A model generated the notes under the pieces. The model saw only the letters and a list, made by a program, of their open reading frames with translations. It was not told where the DNA came from and did no database searches. Of a DNA stretch of 64,000 nucleotides, positions 7,355 to 16,354 are shown in pieces. The translations under genes and the position numbers were made by a program. The first letter of the stretch is position 1; every line of letters begins with the position of its first letter. The DNA comes from Methylotenera sp. G11 (GTDB lineage: Bacteria; Pseudomonadota; Gammaproteobacteria; Burkholderiales; Methylophilaceae): the NCBI RefSeq assembly GCF_000799735.1, contig NZ_JUHH01000001.1:2269387-2333386 (forward strand), in the 5' to 3' direction.

Positions 7355-9811
7355 ATGTTGGAAGCCTTATCGGATTGGCCCACGCCGTCTTATTTCAGTT
7401 TCGAATCCAGTAGTGCCCAATCGGGGCCGGAAAGTTGTTTGATCTATTTTGTGGATGGCAGGAAAGCCCTGGGCGAGTTGATCCGCATGTCTTTCGATGA
7501 CGCCAGCATTACATTCCTGTCATCGCGCAGCGATGTCAATGAAACGATCGGCCTGGATCAGGTAAAAACCATCCGGCTGCTGAGGCCTGTTGTCATGCAT
7601 CGGCAGATGGAGCTGCTGCATGAGCGCGCGCCGGAAGTTTTTCATTCAACGGATCGCCAGACTTTTACGGTTGAATTTATCGATAAGGAAACGATAGACG
7701 GGGAGACGATCGGCTATTCTGAAACCGGCAGCGGTTTATTCCTGTACTTTCCCAAAGAGGATGACCAGGTTTTGCGCTGCTTCATTCCCAGGCAGTGCAT
7801 CGCAAGATTTCAGATCGGCATGCACCTGGGCGAGATGCTGATCCAGGAAAAGCTCGTGAACAAGGATCACGTTGAAGAAGCGGTAGCATACCAGCGTAAA
7901 TTGCGTCACCAGCGCATAGGTGAATATCTGTCAGAGCAGAAGCTGGTTTCGCGTGAGCAGCTGGAGCAGGCAATCCTGCATCAGGAAAAGCGTCCTATCC
8001 TCAAGCTGGGCGAGGCGCTGCAGGAGCTGGGCCTGATCACGCAGGAGCAGCTTAATGCCGCGCTGGAAAAGCAGCAGCTGAACCGCAAGATGCCTTTGGG
8101 ACGCATACTGGTGGAAATGGGCGCGTTGGAGGAGAACGTACTGAAAGGCGCGCTGGCTAAAAAGCTGGGTATTCCGTATGTTGGCCTCGCCAGGTTCAAT
8201 ATAGACCTGGATGCCGTGAAGCTGATCAATGCGGAACGCGCACGCAAGCATGTGCTGATGCCTTTGTACCTGCATGATGCGGCACTGGTGATTGCCTTCC
8301 AGGACCCCTTCAACACAAAGGCGGTGGAAGAGATCAGGTTTCTGACGCAGATGAAAGTGATTCCGGTGATGTCTTCCCATGAAGATATCGACCATGCCAT
8401 CAAGAAGTACTATCACCCCCAAGTGGCGGATAAATATGCAGCAGTAATGACGGAAGAGGCGGCGCCCCCAAGCAGTGAGTACGATTTCTATAATACTGCG
8501 GCAGAATTGAAGATTAATGATCTTGCATCCAAATTATCCAGCGAGGATCAGGGTGTGGAGCTGAAACTGGAGGCGGTTAACGAGTCCGATAATACGCTGG
8601 TGCAGACGGTGAACAAGATCATTCTCGATGCTTTCAATGAGGGGGTTTCCGATATTCATATCGAGACTTACCCTGGCAAGCAGAGTACCCGGGTTCGGTT
8701 CCGTAAAGATGGCGTGCTGGCGGACTATGTCGAGATACCTTCAAATTTCCGTGAGGCGATCATTTCGCGGATCAAGATCATGGCGCAGATGGATATTGCC
8801 AATCGCCGGACTCCGCAGGATGGCAAGATCGATTTCCAGCGTTTCGGTTCTGCCAAGATCGAACTTCGTGTCGTTACCATTCCAACCAGTCATAATCTTG
8901 AAGATGTGGTGATGCGTGTATTGGCCGCAGCCAAACCGCTGCCGATAGAAAAGCTGGGCAGCGCCCCGGATATCCTGGATAGCCTGAAACATATGGTCGA
9001 GCGCCCGTATGGCTTGATCCTGGTGTGCGGCCCGACCGGCTCGGGCAAAACCACAACATTGCATTCACTGCTTGGTTATATCAATACGCCCAGCAGGAAA
9101 ATATGGACAGTGGAAGACCCGGTTGAAATCAGCCAGACCGGTTTGCGGCAGGTTCAGGTCAATAATAAAAGCGGCCTCACCTTCGCGCATGTAATCCGCA
9201 GTTTTTTGCGGGCAGACCCTGATGTCATCATGATAGGGGAGATGCGCGATCAGGAAACCACAAAGATTGCGATTGAAGCATCCCTGACCGGGCATATGGT
9301 ACTGTCGACCCTGCATACGAATACCGCCCCGGAGAGTGTGACCAGGCTGCTGGACCTTGGCATGGATCCATTCAATTTTGCCGATGCCCTGGTTGGTGTA
9401 TTGGCGCAGCGCCTATTAAAGGCGCTGTGCAGGAAATGCAAACAGGCTTACGTGGCAGATGCGCAGGAAATAGACGCACTGCTGGCTGAGTTTCTTGAAG
9501 GCTCGCCTATCACACGGGAGGCGGCGTTGAAGAACTGGCAGCAGAATTTCTCTAAAAACGGCAGTTATACCCTATACAAACCAGCTGGATGTGCGCATTG
9601 CAATCATACCGGTTACAGCGGCCGTGTCGGGGTTCATGAACTGATGGCGGTGAATCCTGAAATCCGGCGCCTGATCCAGACCAGGGCGCCTTTGCATGAA
9701 CTGCAGCTTGAGGCATTAAAAGCCGGCATGCGCACGCTAAGGCAGGATGGCATGCTTAAAGTGCTGCTGGGCGAAACGGATATGACGCAGGTGCGTGCAG
9801 CCTGCGCTTGA
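7355..9811 (+). CDS. GspE/PilB-family secretion ATPase with MshEN repeats
   Basis: An 818-residue hexameric ATPase of the type II secretion/type IV pilus family. The C-terminal half has the Walker A loop GPTGSGKTTT (near residue 559), a Walker B region DPDVIMIGEMRD (near 620), the His box TLHTN, and a tetracysteine zinc site (CRKC near 690, CAHC near 745). The middle part (about 160-360) consists of repeated helical GspE_N/MshEN modules (RIGEYLSEQKLVS, KLGEALQELGLIT, PLGRILVEMGAL), the fold that binds cyclic di-GMP in MshE. Residues 1-155 form an extra N-terminal beta-rich domain that I cannot name. No pilin, PilC or secretin gene is nearby, so its partner machinery lies elsewhere. ATG is preceded by AAAGGA. 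Confidence 0.88.
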   Translation: MLEALSDWPTPSYFSFESSSAQSGPESCLIYFVDGRKALGELIRMSFDDASITFLSSRSDVNETIGLDQVKTIRLLRPVVMHRQMELLHERAPEVFHSTDRQTFTVEFIDKETIDGETIGYSETGSGLFLYFPKEDDQVLRCFIPRQCIARFQIGMHLGEMLIQEKLVNKDHVEEAVAYQRKLRHQRIGEYLSEQKLVSREQLEQAILHQEKRPILKLGEALQELGLITQEQLNAALEKQQLNRKMPLGRILVEMGALEENVLKGALAKKLGIPYVGLARFNIDLDAVKLINAERARKHVLMPLYLHDAALVIAFQDPFNTKAVEEIRFLTQMKVIPVMSSHEDIDHAIKKYYHPQVADKYAAVMTEEAAPPSSEYDFYNTAAELKINDLASKLSSEDQGVELKLEAVNESDNTLVQTVNKIILDAFNEGVSDIHIETYPGKQSTRVRFRKDGVLADYVEIPSNFREAIISRIKIMAQMDIANRRTPQDGKIDFQRFGSAKIELRVVTIPTSHNLEDVVMRVLAAAKPLPIEKLGSAPDILDSLKHMVERPYGLILVCGPTGSGKTTTLHSLLGYINTPSRKIWTVEDPVEISQTGLRQVQVNNKSGLTFAHVIRSFLRADPDVIMIGEMRDQETTKIAIEASLTGHMVLSTLHTNTAPESVTRLLDLGMDPFNFADALVGVLAQRLLKALCRKCKQAYVADAQEIDALLAEFLEGSPITREAALKNWQQNFSKNGSYTLYKPAGCAHCNHTGYSGRVGVHELMAVNPEIRRLIQTRAPLHELQLEALKAGMRTLRQDGMLKVLLGETDMTQVRAACA

Positions 9812-9925
9812 GTGTGCCGCATGGTTTTTTCAGGGAACCTCAGGGCTGGTTCAGGCGCCGTGTTTGAAGAAAAGGGCGGGTTTTTGATGGTTTTTTAAAT
9901 ATTTTTTAAATACTTTTAAAATAGG

Positions 9926-9955
9926 TTGGAAAATTCGTAAGATTTCATGTAATAT
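9926..9955 (+). promoter_or_regulatory. Promoter of the tRNA-Val/tRNA-Asp unit
   Basis: TTGGAA at 9926-9931 and TAATAT at 9950-9955 with 18-base spacing, followed directly by a GC-rich discriminator (GCCGCC) that is typical of stringently controlled stable-RNA promoters. The predicted start lies about 15 bases before tRNA-Val. Confidence 0.6.
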
Positions 9956-9976
9956 GCCGCCTCGTTGGTTGAGGCA

Positions 9977-10052
9977 GGGTGCTTAGCTCAGTTGGTAGAG
10001 CGTCGCCCTTACAAGGCGAATGTCAGCGGTTCGACCCCGTTAGCACCCACCA
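9977..10052 (+). tRNA. tRNA-Val (anticodon TAC)
   Basis: A 76-base cloverleaf with acceptor stem GGGTGCT/AGCACCC, D-loop AGCTCAGTTGGTAGAGC, anticodon loop CTTACAA giving TAC, T-arm GGTTCGACCCC and an encoded CCA end. It lies 48 bases before tRNA-Asp, probably in the same transcript. Confidence 0.97.
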
Positions 10053-10100
10053 AAAATCAGCGTAAAAGTACATAAGGTTCCTGAACGGCTTTATGTATAA

Positions 10101-10177
10101 GGAGTGGTAGTTCAGTTGGTTAGAATACCGGCCTGTCACGCCGGGGGTCGCGGGTTCGAGTCCCGTCCACTCCGCCA
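10101..10177 (+). tRNA. tRNA-Asp (anticodon GTC)
   Basis: A 77-base cloverleaf with acceptor stem GGAGTGG/CCACTCC, anticodon loop CTGTCAC giving GTC, T-arm GGGTTCGAGTCCC and encoded CCA. It is followed by an intrinsic terminator. Confidence 0.97.
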
Positions 10178-10217
10178 ACAATTCCGGCATTATCCTGACG
10201 GGATGATGTGCCAAAGC

Positions 10218-10241
10218 AAAGCCCCGTTATCGGGGCTTTTT
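10218..10241 (+). terminator. Intrinsic terminator of the tRNA unit
   Basis: Stem AAAGCCCCG/CGGGGCTTT with a four-base loop and a following T run, 40 bases downstream of tRNA-Asp. Confidence 0.9.
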
Positions 10242-10319
10242 GCTTTTTCGGAGCCATCAGATAACTTTACGGCCTGGTCAAGCAGAGTTGGCCTGTTAAT
10301 GCTGAGTTTTCAGTAACGC

Positions 10320-10847
10320 TTACTCTTTGCCGATCTGGTATTCTTCATAGCTGACTTCTACGATCTTTCCAGTAGCTGCATCAACTTCCACTTTGATTTC
10401 TTCTTTATCCGCTTCGAGAATATCAAATTCATAAGAGGCTTTGCCGTCTGCTTCCAGCTCATATTCGGTTTCAACCAGCGTGCCCGGGTGCGCTGCTAAA
10501 GCGGTGGCTTCTGCATCCGCCTCGCTGACTTTTGCCAAGGCCTTGAATTTTGCATTATCCGCGTTCACTTCCTGTTCAATCTCCGTCACTTTTCCGGATT
10601 GCGCGTCACATTCAATCTCCCAGGCACTGCCGTCCGCTGATTCAATATCAAATTCATACACCCCTCTTTTATTCTCGGATTTAAATTCTGCTTTAACAAT
10701 CTTGCCTTCATGTTCAGTGAGGGCTGCCTTTACGCATTTTCCCAGGCTGTCATAAGCTTTTGGTTTGATGGTGTCATGGTCAGCCATTGCGGTATTCGCA
10801 AAGAGTGCGGCTGCGATCAGGGCGGTGCTTCTTGATAAACGCAACAT
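10320..10847 (-). CDS. Periplasmic PepSY-domain protein
   Basis: A 175-residue exported protein. The start at 10847 is chosen because ACAGGAGA lies seven bases upstream and is followed by a clean signal peptide ending in TAMA; ten further upstream codons are in frame but lack a ribosome-binding site. The mature part is acidic and consists of two tandem PepSY units, each about 60 residues long with the pattern YEFDI(E/L)..DG...E(I/V).(C/V)DA..GK(I/V).E. Such repeats occur in periplasmic proteins that bind peptides or metals or inhibit proteases. It has no operon partner: the nearest gene upstream on its strand is far away. Confidence 0.8.
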   Translation of the reverse strand: MLRLSRSTALIAAALFANTAMADHDTIKPKAYDSLGKCVKAALTEHEGKIVKAEFKSENKRGVYEFDIESADGSAWEIECDAQSGKVTEIEQEVNADNAKFKALAKVSEADAEATALAAHPGTLVETEYELEADGKASYEFDILEADKEEIKVEVDAATGKIVEVSYEEYQIGKE

Positions 10848-11070
10848 ATCAATCTCCTGTATTTTTGAGGTCATTTCACTGAAAATAAACCCAGTATAAA
10901 CCTGCGTGCAGTGCAGGGTTTTTGCAATATAGCTCAGCTTGCAGTTTCGGCATTTTGATTTAACGCAAGTGTAGGCTGTATATCCGGGATATTGGCTTTA
11001 CTAGAATCATAATTGCAGTAAAGTATTGGTAAAGCAAAACAATTCCGGTTCAATCATTATCAAACTCAAT

Positions 11071-14000
11071 ATGTTTCATATCCGCTCACTCAAGACAAGG
11101 GTGACTTTATTCACGCTGGCAATCTTTGTTGCAGGGATCTGGCTGCTTTCGTTTTATGCCGGCCGTATGCTGCATGGGGATATTGCACATCAGCTCGGGC
11201 AGCAGCAGCTTGCAACGACATCGCTGCTCGCAGCGCAGATTGATGATGACCTGAATGAACGTCTGGCTGTGTTGAAGGTGGTTGCAGAAACCTTGGGGGG
11301 CAGCAATTTGAATGATGCCTCATCCATACAGGCGCTGCTGGAGAATCGTCCGCTTTTTATCAGGTATTTCAATGCCGGCGTTTATGCTGCCGGCCCCGAT
11401 GGCAGGGCTATCGCCTCTTTGCCTTACGCAAGCGAACGGGCGGGTATCGATTACAGCGATAGGGACTATATCGCCATTCCGCTCAGGCAAGGCAAGGCCA
11501 AGATCGGTCAGCCGGTTGTCGGCAAGGTTGTCGCTTCAGCCGTCCTGGGCATCGGCGTACCGATCATGAATAAGCAGGGTAAGGTCATCGGTGTGCTGGC
11601 CGGCGTGACTGACCTGGCAAAACCCAGCTTTCTGGATAAAGTAACCGAGAATCGTTATGGCAAGTCCGGTTATTTTGAATTGCAGGCGTCGAAAAGTGGC
11701 TTAATCATTACCAGTACCGGCAAGCGCAGGGTCATGCAGAGGTCTGAGCAGGGTGTCGGCCTTGCCTTGTCTGCGGGCGACAAAACGCTGGTCACCACGA
11801 ATGCCCTGGGCGAGAGTATGCTGACTTCGGCAAGGCGTATCTCGGTCGCAGACTGGCTGCTTGTTGCATCGCTGCCGATGGCAGAGGCCTTTGCGTCTGT
11901 TTACAGCATGGAACGGCGCATTGTTCTCGTTACCATTCTGCTGACCATTGTTGCCGGCGGCCTGACGTGGTGGATGCTAAGGCGGGAGCTTTCACCGATG
12001 TTTGCTACAGTGAAGCAGCTGGCTTCTTTATCCGGGGCAGATCAGCAGTTACGCCCGCTCATGATTGACAGCCGCAATGAAATCGGCGAACTGGTTGGCA
12101 GCTTTAATGCACTGCTTGAGGTGCTGGGGCAGCGTGAGGATGCCTTGAGGGATAGCGAGTTCAGGTGGAAGTTTGCGATTGAAGGCTCCGGGGATGGCCT
12201 CTGGGATTGGAACGTGAGCGCGAACCAGATATTTTTCTCCAAAACCTGGAAACATCTGCTGGGGTATGCCGAGGCGGAAATTGACGGCAATCTCGCAGAA
12301 TGGGAACGGCATATCCATCCGGAGGATAAGGCCAGGGTTCTTGCCAGATTGCAGGATCACCTGGATGGTAAAACGCCGGCTTATGTCAGCGAACACCGGG
12401 CCTTGTGTAAAGACGGCAGCTATAAATGGATACTTGACCATGGCCTGGTGGTCAGCCGTAATGCGGATAATAAACCACTGCGTGTCATCGGCACGCTCTC
12501 TGACATTGCCGGGCGTAAAGCTGCCGAGATCAGGCTGCGCATGCTGTCTACCGCCATTGAACAAAGCCCGACCTCGGTTGTGATCACGAATCTTGATGCC
12601 AGCATTGAGTATGTGAACCCATGTTTCACGGAGGCTACCGGTTACAGCCTGGCAGAGGCGCTGGGCAAGAACCCGCGTGTGCTGCAGTCAGGTCTGACCG
12701 ACCCTTCCGTTTACGCGGATATGTGGACTACGTTGACCAATGGCCGCACCTGGGTGGGCGAGTTCATCAACAAGCGTAAAAATGGCGAGATCTACTTTGA
12801 AGAAGCGCACATCTCTCCGGTGACCGATATCGATGGCGCAGTCAGCCATTATGTCGCGGTCAAGGTTGATATCACGGCAAGAAAACTGGCTGAAGATAAT
12901 CTGCGCATCGCAGCAGCCGTGTTCCAGTCGCAGGAGGGCATGATTGTTGCCGATGCTGACAGCACGATTCTGCGGGTGAATAGCGCCTTTACTGCAATCA
13001 CCGGATACAGCGCTGAAGACGTGGTGGGCAGTACGCCCAAAGTGCTGAGTTCAGGCATGCACGATAAAGTGTTCTATGAAACGATGTGGGAAGTCATCAG
13101 CCAGACAGGCACCTGGGAAGGCGAGGTCTGGAATCGCCGTAAAGATGGTGAGGCTTACCTCGAACACCTTATCATCACCGCCGTTAAGAATGATGCAGGC
13201 AAGGTGACCAATTATGTCGCGACCATGACCGACATCACGAGCAGTAAACAGGCTTCTGAAGAGATTCACAACCTGGCTTTTTATGATCCGCTGACACAGC
13301 TTCCCAACCGGCGCCTGTTACTGGATAGGCTCAAGCAGGCTTTGGCCGCCAGCGAACGGAACAGCAGGCATGGCGCCTTATTGTTCCTGGATCTGGATCA
13401 TTTCAAGACATTGAATGACACGCTGGGGCACGACATGGGTGACCAGCTCCTGAAACAGGTGTCTGCAAGGCTGGCTGGCTGTGTGCGTAAAGTGGATACC
13501 GTGGCGCGTATCGGGGGGGATGAATTTGTGGTGCTGCTGGAAAACCTGAGCAGCCACCCGCTAGAGGCTGCGGCACAGACCGAAACTATCGCTACCAAAA
13601 TACAGGTTGCGATTGGCCGGCCATTCAATATCGGCTCGCACGAGCACCATAGCACTTGCAGTATCGGCGCTACCTTGTTTGTCAACCAGGAGCAGGCTGG
13701 TGTCGAGGCGATCCTGAAGCAGGCTGATATTGCAATGTACCAGTCCAAAGACTCCGGCCGTAACGCGATACGTTTCTTCGATCAGGATATGCAGGATGCG
13801 GTCACGGCACGCGCCAACCTGGAACACGAACTGCGTATGGCATTGGTGCAGAAGCAGTTCCAGCTTTATTTCCAGCCGCAGGTCGACCATGCCGGCTGTA
13901 TATTGGGTGCCGAAGTATTGCTCCGGTGGCATCATCCGCAGCAAGGCATTATCCTGCCGGGGAATTTTATCAATCTGGCGGAAGAAACAGGATTGATCCT

Positions 14001-14574
14001 GCCGATGGGGCAATGGGTATTGGATACGGCCTGTGCCCAATTAAAAAAATGGCAGCAGGATCCACACACAAAGCAACTGACACTTTCTGTGAATGTGAGT
14101 GCAAAACAGTTCAGGCAGACTGACTTCGTCGACCATGTGCAGTCTGTCATCAGCCACTATGCCATTAATCCGGCATTGCTGAAGCTGGAGCTCACTGAAA
14201 GTATCCTGTTCAAGGATATCAACGGCATGATCTCGACCATGCGGGCGCTACGGGAAATCGGGATCCGCTTTGAGCTGGATGATTTCGGTACCGGGTACTC
14301 TTCGCTGCAGTATCTTAAAAAACTGCCCTTGAGCCAGCTGAAAATCGACCAGTCGTTTGTACGGGATATCACGATTGACAGCAATGACAGAACGCTGGTG
14401 CTGACGATCATTACCATGGCGCACAGCCTGGGGCTGGAAGTGATTGCCGAGGGTGTGGAAACCGGGCCGCAGTTCGAGTTCTTAAAGGATCATGGATGCG
14501 ATCATTACCAGGGCTACCTGTTTGGCAGGCCGGTACCGCTGCATGAATTTGAGACTATGCTGCCGCAAAGCTGA
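11071..14574 (+). CDS. Membrane sensor with dCache, HAMP, three PAS, GGDEF and EAL domains
   Basis: A 1167-residue cyclic-di-GMP turnover protein. A transmembrane helix (about 11-31), an extracytoplasmic double-Cache-like sensor (about 32-280) and a second helix (about 283-303) are followed by HAMP, three PAS/PAC units (about 365-490, 490-610, 610-730), a GGDEF domain with intact RIGGDEF near residue 812 and an EAL domain. The EAL signature reads EVL (AEVLLRW, near 946), a common conservative variant, and DDFGTGYSSL is intact, so both synthesis and hydrolysis look possible. The start is uncertain: the frame opens 15 codons earlier at TTG 11026, and neither site has a good ribosome-binding site; the ATG is preferred. 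No adjacent partner gene. Confidence 0.88.
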   Translation: MFHIRSLKTRVTLFTLAIFVAGIWLLSFYAGRMLHGDIAHQLGQQQLATTSLLAAQIDDDLNERLAVLKVVAETLGGSNLNDASSIQALLENRPLFIRYFNAGVYAAGPDGRAIASLPYASERAGIDYSDRDYIAIPLRQGKAKIGQPVVGKVVASAVLGIGVPIMNKQGKVIGVLAGVTDLAKPSFLDKVTENRYGKSGYFELQASKSGLIITSTGKRRVMQRSEQGVGLALSAGDKTLVTTNALGESMLTSARRISVADWLLVASLPMAEAFASVYSMERRIVLVTILLTIVAGGLTWWMLRRELSPMFATVKQLASLSGADQQLRPLMIDSRNEIGELVGSFNALLEVLGQREDALRDSEFRWKFAIEGSGDGLWDWNVSANQIFFSKTWKHLLGYAEAEIDGNLAEWERHIHPEDKARVLARLQDHLDGKTPAYVSEHRALCKDGSYKWILDHGLVVSRNADNKPLRVIGTLSDIAGRKAAEIRLRMLSTAIEQSPTSVVITNLDASIEYVNPCFTEATGYSLAEALGKNPRVLQSGLTDPSVYADMWTTLTNGRTWVGEFINKRKNGEIYFEEAHISPVTDIDGAVSHYVAVKVDITARKLAEDNLRIAAAVFQSQEGMIVADADSTILRVNSAFTAITGYSAEDVVGSTPKVLSSGMHDKVFYETMWEVISQTGTWEGEVWNRRKDGEAYLEHLIITAVKNDAGKVTNYVATMTDITSSKQASEEIHNLAFYDPLTQLPNRRLLLDRLKQALAASERNSRHGALLFLDLDHFKTLNDTLGHDMGDQLLKQVSARLAGCVRKVDTVARIGGDEFVVLLENLSSHPLEAAAQTETIATKIQVAIGRPFNIGSHEHHSTCSIGATLFVNQEQAGVEAILKQADIAMYQSKDSGRNAIRFFDQDMQDAVTARANLEHELRMALVQKQFQLYFQPQVDHAGCILGAEVLLRWHHPQQGIILPGNFINLAEETGLILPMGQWVLDTACAQLKKWQQDPHTKQLTLSVNVSAKQFRQTDFVDHVQSVISHYAINPALLKLELTESILFKDINGMISTMRALREIGIRFELDDFGTGYSSLQYLKKLPLSQLKIDQSFVRDITIDSNDRTLVLTIITMAHSLGLEVIAEGVETGPQFEFLKDHGCDHYQGYLFGRPVPLHEFETMLPQS

Positions 14575-14817
14575 TTGCCGTTCGTTCTCATGCCGGTTTC
14601 TTTCCGCCGGGTAGTCTGTCACCGCGGTCAATCAACAATCTTTTACAAACTTGTTAATCCATATCTGCCTTGAAAGCGAATGGTCACTTATAATCTTAGC
14701 CCCGCCTTGCAGGCAGGGCTGCCACTTTATAACAGAACTGATGCTGAAGATTGAGTATATTTATCAGCCATAAGTTTTGTTGAATGCGTATATCAAAAAG
14801 AAAATTTAATTAAGCTG

Positions 14818-15600
14818 ATGGATAGAAAAGACATTGAAAAAATTATCGTTGATAGTTTATTTATTTCCGAAAAAAGGCCAGGCAACACGGTAGTCGACAT
14901 TACGGGCATGCGTGGCTGGTTTTCCCCTTTCAGCGAACCTTATGCAAACCGCATCGGCCTGGTGAGTGACCATGATGTTGAGACGTCAATTCAGGAAGCG
15001 ATTGATTTTTTCAGAAGCAGAAACAGTGGGTTTACCTGGATCGTCAGGCCAGGCGATATTGATGCGCAACTGCCGCAACTGTTAATGAAGAACGGGCTGA
15101 CCCCTTCCAGGTTCCACAAAGTGGCAGGAATGCATCTTGAGTCTTCTGCTATATCCGGGACGGAGAATTCGCAAATCAGCGTGCGGGAAATCGCCAAAGA
15201 TGAATTTACAGAGCATATGGAATTGATTACACGTGCCTACGGTGCAGCTTCAAAAGCCTATATCGAGTACCTGTATGCACCGTCAGCGCATCATGACGGA
15301 GTGCAATCCAGAATGTATCTGGCTTCTTTGCGCGATGGGCAAGAGCCGGTCGGCTATGGTTACTGTTCTTATATCGAGAGCAATTCCGTCATGATGCTGA
15401 GAGGGGCTGCCGTTGTGCCCGAACATCGCAATAAAGGCGCTTACCGTGAATTGATACGGCAGCGGCTTGCAGATGCCTGCGAAAATGAGGTCAGCCACTT
15501 TGTGATCCAATCGGCACGGGACAGCTCCTATTCGACATGCCTGCGGTTCGGCTTTGAGGAGGTTTGCCCGCTGGAACTCTATCAATGGCTACCATCCTGA
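14818..15600 (+). CDS. GNAT-family N-acetyltransferase
   Basis: A 260-residue cytoplasmic acyltransferase. The C-terminal half (about 118-258) is a GNAT fold with the acetyl-CoA loop VVPEHRNKGAYREL (Q/R-x-x-G-x-A/G type) and the closing segment STCLRFGFEEV. The N-terminal 110 residues are a degenerate second lobe, as in two-domain GNATs. The substrate cannot be told. It converges on the phosphopantetheinyl transferase gene with 28 bases between stops. Its ribosome-binding site is weak and the leader is AT-rich. Confidence 0.8.
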   Translation: MDRKDIEKIIVDSLFISEKRPGNTVVDITGMRGWFSPFSEPYANRIGLVSDHDVETSIQEAIDFFRSRNSGFTWIVRPGDIDAQLPQLLMKNGLTPSRFHKVAGMHLESSAISGTENSQISVREIAKDEFTEHMELITRAYGAASKAYIEYLYAPSAHHDGVQSRMYLASLRDGQEPVGYGYCSYIESNSVMMLRGAAVVPEHRNKGAYRELIRQRLADACENEVSHFVIQSARDSSYSTCLRFGFEEVCPLELYQWLPS

Positions 15601-15620
15601 ACATGCAGCTAACTGCATGT
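15601..15620. terminator. Possible bidirectional terminator hairpin
   Basis: A perfect 8-base stem (ACATGCAG/CTGCATGT) with a four-base loop sits between two convergent genes. There is no T run, so termination is only likely from position. Confidence 0.35.
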
Positions 15621-15628
15621 TGGCCGGG

Positions 15629-16354
15629 TCAGGCTTCATGCAAAATATCCGGTTCGATTTCAATAGGGTGCCAATCCCTTCCGGCTGCGGCAAGCGCAGC
15701 GCAGTAACCGCCTGGTGCTTCAATCTGCATCAGGCGCCATTCAGCAGTTGCTAGCCGGTTGTGCTCATCACTGCGTAAAGCGTCTGTATCCCCGGCCGCC
15801 TGCGATACGCAGAACTGATGTGCAGGCCGTGTAAACCCAGTTCCCAAAGCCTTGATATAGGCTTCTTTGCGCACCCAGGTTTGAGTAAACGCCAGTTGCT
15901 GTTCATGGACAGGCCGCGATAGCAGGCCGGATATTTCTGCGGGTGAAAACACCAGGCGCGCAACCGATTCTGCATCCGCGACCTGTGCGATGGCCTGTAT
16001 GTCGATGCCTACCGCCCTGTGCATCGCAACGGCCACCTTGGCCATGCGATGGCTATAAGATAGATTGAAGTGAAGGCCGGAGTTTTTGCCAAGATGCGGT
16101 TTTCCGGCCTGGCCATATTCAAAACCCAGTGCCGCAGCATCGCCGCCCATATACAAAGCCAGAATCCTGCGCAAGGAAGCCCGTGCAATGATAAAGCGTT
16201 GTTTTACTTCCGGAATGCGGATGCGCTCAGCGCGGCTGGTTTCTTCAGCGGATAGCAAAGAGGCGTGATGTGCGATTCCGGCCTTGTCGGTTTCAAGTTG
16301 AATGGTCCAGACATGTACCTGGTTTTGATCCAGTGCGGGCAGTGATGTCGTCAT
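15629..16354 (-). CDS. Sfp-type 4'-phosphopantetheinyl transferase
   Basis: A 241-residue enzyme that transfers phosphopantetheine from CoA to the serine of carrier proteins. It carries the Sfp signatures FNLSYSH (about 96-102), VGIDIQ with the Mg-binding Asp near 118, and WVRKEAYIKALG (about 160-171). The start at 16354 overlaps the stop of the upstream A-T-TE gene as ATGA, which implies translational coupling; an earlier in-frame ATG at 16378 is possible. The obvious partner is the carrier domain of that upstream protein. AcpS is normally responsible for fatty acid ACP, so this enzyme is most likely dedicated to the secondary-metabolite pathway. Confidence 0.9.
   Translation of the reverse strand: MTTSLPALDQNQVHVWTIQLETDKAGIAHHASLLSAEETSRAERIRIPEVKQRFIIARASLRRILALYMGGDAAALGFEYGQAGKPHLGKNSGLHFNLSYSHRMAKVAVAMHRAVGIDIQAIAQVADAESVARLVFSPAEISGLLSRPVHEQQLAFTQTWVRKEAYIKALGTGFTRPAHQFCVSQAAGDTDALRSDEHNRLATAEWRLMQIEAPGGYCAALAAAGRDWHPIEIEPDILHEA

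Noticed and set aside
12049..12564. Minus-strand open frames within the GGDEF-EAL gene
   Set aside because: They mirror PAS-domain coding sequence and have no support of their own.
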